From positions 1 through 64,000 of the forward strand of contig JBCBQC010000025.1 in assembly GCA_039820405.1 (NCBI GenBank): a DNA stretch of 64,000 nucleotides, given 5' to 3'. This stretch comes from CALLVY01 sp937899855 (GTDB lineage Bacteria > Bacteroidota > Bacteroidia > Chitinophagales > Saprospiraceae). The notes below the pieces were generated by a model. That model worked only from the letters and a program-made list of their open reading frames with translations. It did not search any database and was not told the origin of the DNA. The position numbers and the translations under genes are program-made. Below are positions 16,057-22,533 of the stretch, in pieces; within the stretch, counting starts at the first letter, position 1; each line of letters opens with the position of its first letter.

Positions 16057-17016
16057 ATGGCAAATGTATTATGGTTGCAAGGTGGTGCTTGCAGCGGCAA
16101 CACCATGGCATTTCTCAATGCCGAAGAGCCTACCGTCGTCGAGTTAATCGTCGATTTTGGCATCAACATCCTCTGGCACCCTTCGATCGGTTTGGAGATC
16201 GGCCACCAGGTCAGCGAGCTATTGGACGATTGCATTACGGGCAAGACCCAGCTCGACATTTTTGTCTTTGAGGGCTCGGTTATTGAAGGTCCCGAAGGTA
16301 CCGGTAAGATGAATTATTTTGCCGACCGTCCGATGAAGGACTGGGTTCGGGAATTGTCCGATGCGGCCCAATTTGTGGTGGCCATCGGTGATTGTGCCAC
16401 CTGGGGGGGAATCCCCGCCGTTCCGCCCAATCCCAGCGAATCGACCGGTATGCAATTTCACAAGAAAGCCAAAGGGGGCTATCTGGGCGCTGACTTTATC
16501 TCTAAAGGAGGACTCCCCGTCATCAATATTCCCGGCTGCCCCGCTCACCCCGACTGGGTCACCCAAATCCTGGTCGCCATCTCTACGGGCCGGATCGGCG
16601 ATGTGGTGATCGACAATTACCACCGCCCCAAAACCTTTTTCACCGATTTTGTCCAAACGGGCTGTCCCAACGTCATGAGCTTTGCCGAAAAGATCGACGG
16701 CGGCTTTGGCAAACGCGGTGGCTGTCTGTTTTACGAGGTGGGTTGCCGTGGCCCCATGACTCGGGCTTCTTGCAATCGCATCCTGTGGAATCGCCAGTCG
16801 AGTAAAACGCGGGCCAATCACCCCTGCCTGGGTTGTACCGAACCGGGCTTTCCCCACAACGATCTGGTCAAGGGCAGCGTCTTTAAGACGATGAAGTACC
16901 TGGGCTTTTTACCGAAGGAAGTACCTACCGGAGAGAGCAAACTGGGCTACTATTTCAAGGCGGGTATCCATAAGGTACTGCCCACTCCCAAAGCAATTAA
17001 GGAGACTTCCAAGTAA
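16057..17016 (+). CDS. hupS: [NiFe] hydrogenase small subunit, group 2a-like (copy 2)
   Basis: 319 residues, cytoplasmic (no Tat signal). Landmarks are VLWLQGGACSGNTMAFLNAE, FGINILWHPSIGLEIG, IGDCATWGGIPAVPPNP, NIPGCPAHPDW, KRGGCLFYEVGCRGPM and CLGCTEPGFPHNDL. Compared with copy 1 it is slightly longer at the C-terminus (KVLPTPKAIKETSK). It matches the usual group 2a consensus better in places (ILWHPS versus ILYHPS). It has its own promoter and operator-like region and sits 41 bp upstream of the large subunit, so it is probably the main partner of HupL. Family knowledge: in the Mycobacterium smegmatis group 2a enzyme Huc the clusters are [3Fe-4S], consistent with the missing proximal cysteine. 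Confidence 0.95.
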   Translation: MANVLWLQGGACSGNTMAFLNAEEPTVVELIVDFGINILWHPSIGLEIGHQVSELLDDCITGKTQLDIFVFEGSVIEGPEGTGKMNYFADRPMKDWVRELSDAAQFVVAIGDCATWGGIPAVPPNPSESTGMQFHKKAKGGYLGADFISKGGLPVINIPGCPAHPDWVTQILVAISTGRIGDVVIDNYHRPKTFFTDFVQTGCPNVMSFAEKIDGGFGKRGGCLFYEVGCRGPMTRASCNRILWNRQSSKTRANHPCLGCTEPGFPHNDLVKGSVFKTMKYLGFLPKEVPTGESKLGYYFKAGIHKVLPTPKAIKETSK

Positions 17017-17057
17017 ACGCGATTGCTTTTATTGAATCAACCTAAAATCAACCAATA

Positions 17058-18650
17058 ATGGCTTTAAAAGAATTGAATATCTCGCCAGTCGGTCGGGTAG
17101 AAGGGGACCTGGATGTCAAGGTCTACATGGAAAGTGGCGTGGTGACCCGAGCCCACACCCAGGCGGCGATGTTTCGTGGTTTTGAGAAAATTCTGGCGGG
17201 CAAAGACCCCCAGTCCGGGCTGATTGTGACGCCCCGCGCTTGTGGTATTTGCGGTGGCTCGCACCTCTACTGTGCCTCCTCGGCGCTGGACGTAGCCTGG
17301 CAAACGACCCTGCCGCCCAACGCGCTCCTGCTCCGGGCCATCGGACAGGCTACGGAGACCATCCAAAGTATTCCGCGCTGGTTTTACGCCATCTTCGCCA
17401 CCGATATGGCCAATAAGAAATTTGCCAATAAGCCCCTGTACCAGGAAGTGGTCAAGCGCTTTGCGGCTTACGTGGGCACCTCCTTCCAGACTGGCGTCAC
17501 GGCCAGTGGTCGTCCCGTCGAAGTGTACGCCCTCTTCGGTGGCCAGTGGCCGCACTCGAGTTACATGATTCCCGGTGGGGTCATGTGCGCACCGACGCTC
17601 AAGGACATCACCCGGGCCCACGCCATCATGAACCAGTTCCGCAACGATTGGCTGGAACCCGTCTGGTTGGGTTGTTCCATCGAACGCTACATGCAGATTC
17701 AGTCCTGGGACGATCTGATGGAGTGGATGGAGGAAAACGAATCCCACCGCAACAGTGACTTGGGCTTGTTCCTGAGGGCGGGGCTGGAGTTTGGCTTGGA
17801 CAAATTTGGGCAGGGGGTTGGAAAATTCCTCGCTTGGGGCACCTACCTCCACCACGAGATGTACAACCAACCCACCATCGAAGGGCGTAACCCGGCCTGT
17901 ATCAGCCCGTCTGGATTCTGGGATGGAAAGTACTACGATGCGGATCAAAAACAAGTGACCGAGCACATCAAGCACGCTTGGTACCTCAACCAGGAGGATG
18001 CCCTCCACCCCTTTAGCGAACCCGTACCTACCGCTTCGCCCAACATCCATTCACTCGAGCACACCGACTTTGGGGGCAAGTACAGTTGGTCCAAAGCCCC
18101 GCGCTTTATGGGACACGCTGCGGAGGCCGGGCCCCTGGCCCGCGTCATCATGGCCGCTAATCCCGCCAATGCGGACCACCAAATCCGCGATCCCCTCTTT
18201 GCCGACATCATGGATAAGATGGGCCCCTCGGTCTTTACCCGTGCCCTGGCCCGGGTTCACGAGGCGCCGCGCTTGTACACGATGATCAACGACTGGCTCA
18301 GCCAGGTCCGACTCGATGATGAGTTCTACATCAAGCCTACCGAACGGGACGGCATTGGTTGGGGCGCTACCGAAGCGGCCCGGGGCGCACTGGCCCACTG
18401 GATCAAGATCAAAGATGGCGTCATTGAAAACTATCAGATCATTGCCCCCACCACTTGGAACGTGGGGCCGAACGATAAAGAAGGCAATCCCGGTCCGATC
18501 GAATCGGCGCTGGAGGGTACCGAGATTGAGGATCCGCACGATCCGGTTGAAGTGGGAATGGTGGCGCGTTCTTTTGACTCCTGCCTGGTCTGTACCGTTC
18601 ACGCCCACGACAACAAGACGGGCAAGCAACTGGCGAAGTTTAAATTGTAA
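17058..18650 (+). CDS. hupL: [NiFe] hydrogenase large (catalytic) subunit, group 2a-like
   Basis: 530 residues. It binds the Ni-Fe(CN)2CO centre and splits H2. The N-terminal L1 ligand motif is RACGICGGSH (Cys62, Cys65). The C-terminal L2 motif is DSCLVCTVH (residues ~507-515), with Ser replacing the Pro of the usual DPCxxC motif. A 15-residue tail (AHDNKTGKQLAKFKL) follows the last His and should be removed by the protease encoded next. Other landmarks are SPVGRVEGDLDVKVY and SWSKAPRFMGHAAEAGPLAR. No export signal, so the dimer is cytoplasmic or membrane-associated on the inside. A strong hairpin follows the gene. Confidence 0.96.
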   Translation: MALKELNISPVGRVEGDLDVKVYMESGVVTRAHTQAAMFRGFEKILAGKDPQSGLIVTPRACGICGGSHLYCASSALDVAWQTTLPPNALLLRAIGQATETIQSIPRWFYAIFATDMANKKFANKPLYQEVVKRFAAYVGTSFQTGVTASGRPVEVYALFGGQWPHSSYMIPGGVMCAPTLKDITRAHAIMNQFRNDWLEPVWLGCSIERYMQIQSWDDLMEWMEENESHRNSDLGLFLRAGLEFGLDKFGQGVGKFLAWGTYLHHEMYNQPTIEGRNPACISPSGFWDGKYYDADQKQVTEHIKHAWYLNQEDALHPFSEPVPTASPNIHSLEHTDFGGKYSWSKAPRFMGHAAEAGPLARVIMAANPANADHQIRDPLFADIMDKMGPSVFTRALARVHEAPRLYTMINDWLSQVRLDDEFYIKPTERDGIGWGATEAARGALAHWIKIKDGVIENYQIIAPTTWNVGPNDKEGNPGPIESALEGTEIEDPHDPVEVGMVARSFDSCLVCTVHAHDNKTGKQLAKFKL

Positions 18651-18665
18651 ATCAAAATTCATAGT

Positions 18666-18697
18666 AACGGAGCCCCGAAATACCTCGGGGTTCCGTT
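18666..18697 (+). terminator. Strong intercistronic hairpin between hupL and hupD
   Basis: A 13-bp stem (AACGGAGCCCCGA pairing with TCGGGGTTCCGTT, one G-T wobble) encloses a 6-base loop and is followed by only a short T stretch (TTTCTT counting the stem end). It begins 16 bp after the hupL stop. It may be a partial terminator or an RNA-stabilising structure that makes structural subunits more abundant than maturation proteins. Confidence 0.7.
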
Positions 18698-18713
18698 TCT
18701 TAACGCGGCGATC

Positions 18714-19208
18714 ATGAGACAGACGATGGAAAGTACAACCCGGCAAACGGCCATTTTAGGATTTGGCAATCCGGTCCGCGCCGACGATGGGGTAGGGATA
18801 TACGTCATCGAGCAATTGCAACACCGACTGGGAACGCGCGACGATCTCAGTCTTTTTGATATGGGGACCTCGGCTTTTGAGGTGCTGTTTAAAATCAGGG
18901 GCCACGAACGCATCATTTTGGTGGATGCCGTGATCAATACGGACGAGCCGGTGGGAACGCTTTACAAGGTGCCCGCCGCCGAATTGGAGGCCCAAATCGA
19001 AGACGATCCGCTGGTCTTTCTGCACGGTTTGAAGTGGAATCAGGCCCTGTCCTACGCGCGTAAGATGCTGGGGGCGGACTATCCCGAAGACATTGAGGTT
19101 TACCTGGTGTCGATTGAAAGTACCCGCTTCAACGTCGGGATGAGCGAGGCCGCCATTGCGGCGGGGGATCGCTTGGTCGACATTATTCTTGGTGACCTCA
19201 ACTCCTAG
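18714..19208 (+). CDS. hupD: Hydrogenase maturation protease (HupD/HyaD type)
   Basis: 164 residues from the ATG at 18714; a second Met at 18726 is also possible. This endopeptidase removes the C-terminal tail of HupL after nickel insertion. The N-terminal ILGFGNPVRADDGVGIYVIE carries the conserved GxGNxxxxDDGxG with the first metal-binding acidic residue. FDMGTSAFEVL contains the second Asp, and LVDAVINTDEPVG follows. The C-terminal VSIESTRFNVGMSEA keeps the family pattern where a third ligand is expected. Length fits the family. It lies beyond the hairpin that follows hupL and 3 bp before the next gene. Confidence 0.93.
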   Translation: MRQTMESTTRQTAILGFGNPVRADDGVGIYVIEQLQHRLGTRDDLSLFDMGTSAFEVLFKIRGHERIILVDAVINTDEPVGTLYKVPAAELEAQIEDDPLVFLHGLKWNQALSYARKMLGADYPEDIEVYLVSIESTRFNVGMSEAAIAAGDRLVDIILGDLNS

Positions 19209-19211
19209 CCC

Positions 19212-19580
19212 ATGTTTATTCCTCCCGACCGACTGAAGTACCATTTTGCACGTTCGGGTGCAGCCCAGAGCGCGATTCGCCTCCGGGCTTCGCACCTGTT
19301 GATCGATACGGTGATGGCGCAGCGGGTCTTTGGCGATACCGCCAATGCCTACCTCGTGTACTACCCGGAGCGGCACGTCCTGATGCTCGCCTCGGTGGAG
19401 GACGAGCTGTTCAAGAGCCTACACAAGGCTTCACAACACCTACTCAAGGACCGCAACCGCCAGGGCGACAAAAGCATTGCCCTCCACGAGACACTCATCG
19501 ATCACCAAATTCCGGCGGCGGATCGCGACTTGGAGTACGAGTTTGCAGCCGAGCTGGGGGTTTTAACCGTTTTTCTTTAA
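19212..19580 (+). CDS. Hydrogenase-locus protein of unknown function
   Basis: 122 residues with no signal, no cysteine and no family I recognise. It starts MFIPPDRLKYHFARSGAAQ and has an alternating beta/alpha pattern (NAYLVYYPERHVLMLASVE, then a helix DELFKSLHKASQHLL) ending in a hydrophobic LGVLTVFL. It lies between the maturation protease (3-bp gap) and a second unknown (7-bp gap), so it is almost certainly co-transcribed. A role in hydrogenase assembly or electron transfer is possible but inferred from position only. Confidence 0.75.
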   Translation: MFIPPDRLKYHFARSGAAQSAIRLRASHLLIDTVMAQRVFGDTANAYLVYYPERHVLMLASVEDELFKSLHKASQHLLKDRNRQGDKSIALHETLIDHQIPAADRDLEYEFAAELGVLTVFL

Positions 19581-19587
19581 TCCTAAA

Positions 19588-19920
19588 ATGCCCGCGATGT
19601 ATTGCTCTCCCGACATTCCCGAGTATGCCTCCCCCGAACTGCTGGGGACCGATCGGGACTTGCGCTTGCTCCATGAAGACAAGTGGCTACAAGATACCGA
19701 GGTGCGCTACCTGCTGGTGGAGCGAAGGAGCCGCTGGCACCTTACGATGATCTACATCGATATTCACAATCCCCTACGCTTTATCTGTCGAAAAATCGAC
19801 ACCTATCCTTCCGCTAAAAAGGCCACGACCTTTGCGGAAATTTTACAACGGGGCATCCGCAAGGACGCCCGGGGAACGCTCAAAACGAATCGAGATGCTT
19901 TCTATTTTTGCGACAACTGA
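19588..19920 (+). CDS. Small protein of a family that flanks the hydrogenase structural genes (member 2)
   Basis: 110 residues, homologous to 13666-14022. Shared positions are DRDLRLLHEDKWLQDTEV (other copy TDLEFLSDDWWLRDTAV), the NPLRFICRKIDTYPSAKKA block (other copy QPYKLIKRVIERYPSKDKA), the KDARGTLKTNRDAF block and a near-terminal Cys. No signal peptide. The 3' end overlaps the start of the TPR-like gene by 26 bp if the ATG at 19895 is used, indicating translational coupling. Having two members in one locus implies a dedicated, possibly heteromeric, role. Function unknown. Confidence 0.75.
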   Translation: MPAMYCSPDIPEYASPELLGTDRDLRLLHEDKWLQDTEVRYLLVERRSRWHLTMIYIDIHNPLRFICRKIDTYPSAKKATTFAEILQRGIRKDARGTLKTNRDAFYFCDN

Positions 19921-21406
19921 ATACCATTCCCAGATCCACGCCATCCTGGAGCGTGAGGACCGACTGTCCGAGCTGGTAACGATATACGACCTGCTGGAGC
20001 GGGCACCCCGCTCCAGCGCACACTGCCTTATTGTTGATGCGCAGGGCTTACGCCTGCCCATCGACTGGTACAATCTGGCCCCTCCCTATCTGCTTCCGAA
20101 GCAACTGCCCTTCGAGGCCGAAAATCTGTTGGGATTAATTTTTCTACAACTCGACAATTGGCCCAAGGTCCAGGAATACCTGGCGGACCGCCCCGAGCTC
20201 CTCCCGGAACTGGAGCGGTTTCACGGTCTGAAGAGTGGCCAACAAATTCGCGAGGTCGACCGGCTGGAAGCGGGGGATACGCCCTGGGAGCGCTACCGGC
20301 GGGCGCACAACCAAGCGGTGCTTCGACACTACGGCTACCTGGCGGAGGAACAAACCTTTGCCCGGATTCGCCAAGCGTACGATACCGCCATTGCCCATTC
20401 TCCTCACCCGGAGTACGCTGCCTTTAGTACCAAACACCTCGCCACCCTGCTCCTCGATGCGGGCCGGATCGAGGACGCCGTAGCGGTTTTACAAGGCGCG
20501 GAGCACGAGGCCCTGTCGCCGGATGCTCGGATGGCCCTCCGAGCCCTGTTGAGTCAGGTATGGATGCAGCAACTCCGGGTTCCCTACGATCCCAAGCTGA
20601 TGACACAACTCAAGGATACCCTGTGGGAAGTCATTCAGTACCTTGAGGAAAACGACCGTCCGGTGGAGGCTGGCTTACACCTAACGGATGCCGCCCACAT
20701 TGCCAACATCTCCAATAGCTTTACCGAGTCCCTGGGCTACATCAGTAAAGCGATTCGCATTTTCGACGAGGCGGAGCTGAGTGAGCTGGCGGGCAATGCC
20801 CAGTTGCGCAAGGGGACCCTGTTGTACACCTGGGCCCAAAACGGGAATCCCCAGTTTTACAAACCCGCCGTGGAGGCTTACCAACGGGCCCTGCAAGTAT
20901 TCCGCAAGGACTTGACGCCCGACGTTTTTGCCGACATCCACCACCACCTCGCCGTGCTGTACGCCGAGATGCCCAGCGAACCCAAGAAGCGCAGCATCTG
21001 GGCTGGCGTGGCTTCCGCTTCTTTCCAGGAGGCCCTCGATTACTACACGGCCGAAAGCCACCCCTACGAGTACGGTCGGATTTGCAACAACTACGGCAAC
21101 GCACTGACCAAGTTCCCCCCCGCGGTACATTCCGACAACTACGAAAAGGCCCTGTTCTACTACGCCGAGGCCCTCCGCGTTCGCGACGCGCGCTACCCCT
21201 ACGAACGGGCCATCAGCTTGCTCAACTTTTTGGAAGCCAGCTGGAACGTCAGCAATCCCGACGAATCGTTCAACGAGGACCGCTACCGCGACATGGTCGG
21301 TAAGGCCGAAGAAGTCCTGCAACTCGTCGAGGCCCCGGAAATGATGGAGGCGGCCCGAGGACATTTACAAGCCCTCGCCCAGCTCAAAGCCGTGGCGGTT
21401 AAATAA
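19895..21406 (+). CDS. TPR-like repeat protein of the hydrogenase locus
   Basis: About 503 residues from the ATG at 19895; an earlier in-frame ATG at 19832 would lengthen the overlap with the preceding gene and adds sequence with no helical-repeat character. The product is all-helical with TPR-type units (YNKALQ-like pairs such as AVEAYQRALQVFRKDL, FADIHHHLAVLYAEM, YEKALFYYAEALRVRDARY, ALDYYTAE). No signal peptide, so it is cytosolic. TPR-type genes occur in some other group 2a hydrogenase loci as I recall, which makes a chaperone or scaffold role for hydrogenase assembly plausible. It lies 6 bp before hypA. Confidence 0.8.
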   Translation: MLSIFATTEYHSQIHAILEREDRLSELVTIYDLLERAPRSSAHCLIVDAQGLRLPIDWYNLAPPYLLPKQLPFEAENLLGLIFLQLDNWPKVQEYLADRPELLPELERFHGLKSGQQIREVDRLEAGDTPWERYRRAHNQAVLRHYGYLAEEQTFARIRQAYDTAIAHSPHPEYAAFSTKHLATLLLDAGRIEDAVAVLQGAEHEALSPDARMALRALLSQVWMQQLRVPYDPKLMTQLKDTLWEVIQYLEENDRPVEAGLHLTDAAHIANISNSFTESLGYISKAIRIFDEAELSELAGNAQLRKGTLLYTWAQNGNPQFYKPAVEAYQRALQVFRKDLTPDVFADIHHHLAVLYAEMPSEPKKRSIWAGVASASFQEALDYYTAESHPYEYGRICNNYGNALTKFPPAVHSDNYEKALFYYAEALRVRDARYPYERAISLLNFLEASWNVSNPDESFNEDRYRDMVGKAEEVLQLVEAPEMMEAARGHLQALAQLKAVAVK

Positions 21407-21412
21407 ACATAG

Positions 21413-21796
21413 ATGCACGAAATCTCTTTAGTCCGCAGTATCTTCAATACCCTGTCCGCCGAGTTTTCCCCGGAGGAGTTGGCCACTTTAGAAGCCATCG
21501 ACCTCAAGGTGGGACTCCTGTCCAACGTCGAGCCCCTGCTCTTGCAAAATGCCTTTGAGGCGGTTACGACGGCGGAGCAAAAATTTGAAGCGGTCCAACT
21601 CAACGTGGAGGTGATTCCGATTGCCATCCACTGTACCACTTGTGCCCAAGACTCGCCCGTCGAGCGCTACAAGTTTGTGTGCGCCCACTGCGGGCAAGCG
21701 AATAATAACGTAGTTCGGGGAACGGAGCTCCTGATTCACCGCGTCCATTTTGCGGAAGTCGAGCCCGAGGCCCTTTCATCCAATCAAGCGAAATAA
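21413..21796 (+). CDS. hypA: Hydrogenase nickel incorporation protein HypA
   Basis: 127 residues. HypA hands nickel to the large subunit together with HypB. It begins MHEISLVRSI, where the N-terminal amine, His2 and Glu3 form the nickel site. The zinc site is given by two CxxC motifs, HCTTCAQ and FVCAHCG. Length is slightly above the usual 113-120 because of a short tail (EVEPEALSSNQAK). It is separated from hypB by 3 bp. Confidence 0.96.
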   Translation: MHEISLVRSIFNTLSAEFSPEELATLEAIDLKVGLLSNVEPLLLQNAFEAVTTAEQKFEAVQLNVEVIPIAIHCTTCAQDSPVERYKFVCAHCGQANNNVVRGTELLIHRVHFAEVEPEALSSNQAK

Positions 21797-21799
21797 GTC

Positions 21800-22525
21800 A
21801 TGGATAAAATTCAAAAATCAAATCGCGCCGCCCGCGGTACGGTTACTTGCGACAATACGACCCTCCACCTCCTCAAGGCCAACGACTTTGTAGCCACCAG
21901 CATTCGCAATCGCATGGCGGAGCAGAATATCCTGTTGATCAACATCACTTCCTCAGCCGGCAGTGGCAAGACCACCTTGCTACAAGAAACGGTCCGGCGT
22001 TTGAAAGACCGGGTAAAGCTCAAAATTCTGGTGGGAGACATCGAAACCGAACGCGATGCCGATCGCCTACGCGAAGTGGGGGGCGATGCCCTCCAAATCG
22101 TAACGGGGGGCATCTGCCACCTCGAAGCCCAGATGGTTTGGCAAGCGATGGAAAGCCTCGACCTGGCGGGGGTAGAACTCCTCATCGTCGAGAACGTTGG
22201 CAACCTGGTGTGTCCGGCCTCTTTTGACCTGGGCGAAGATTACCGCGTTACCCTGATCGCTACGACCGAGGGCGACGACAAGCCCAAGAAATATCCGCGG
22301 ATGTTTCTCACCAGCGAGTTGATGTTGATCTCCAAAGTGGATTTGCTGCCTTACTTGCCCTTTTCGGTAGAGGCCGTCACGCGGGACGCCCGCGACATCA
22401 ATCCCGACATTGGGGTGCTGGAGTTGTCGACCGTCCAGGGGACGGGCGTCGAGGCGTGGTGTGATTGGTTGATGGAAAAAGTGGCGGCCAAACGCGGGGT
22501 AGCGAATGGAGCCAGGGTGGTATAA
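21800..22525 (+). CDS. hypB: Hydrogenase/nickel GTPase HypB
   Basis: 241 residues. A SIMIBI GTPase that drives nickel delivery. The P-loop is ITSSAGSGKTTLLQET; switch region VGDIETERDADRLREVGG is followed by the metal-binding GGICHLEA; LLIVENVGNLVCPASFDLGE holds the Walker B part and a second Cys; LMLISKVDLLPYL is the guanine-specificity (NKxD-like, here SKVD) motif. There is no histidine-rich N-terminus and no CxxCGC high-affinity site, so it probably does not store nickel. It sits between hypA and hypF. Confidence 0.95.
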   Translation: MDKIQKSNRAARGTVTCDNTTLHLLKANDFVATSIRNRMAEQNILLINITSSAGSGKTTLLQETVRRLKDRVKLKILVGDIETERDADRLREVGGDALQIVTGGICHLEAQMVWQAMESLDLAGVELLIVENVGNLVCPASFDLGEDYRVTLIATTEGDDKPKKYPRMFLTSELMLISKVDLLPYLPFSVEAVTRDARDINPDIGVLELSTVQGTGVEAWCDWLMEKVAAKRGVANGARVV

Positions 22526-22533
22526 AGACAGCA

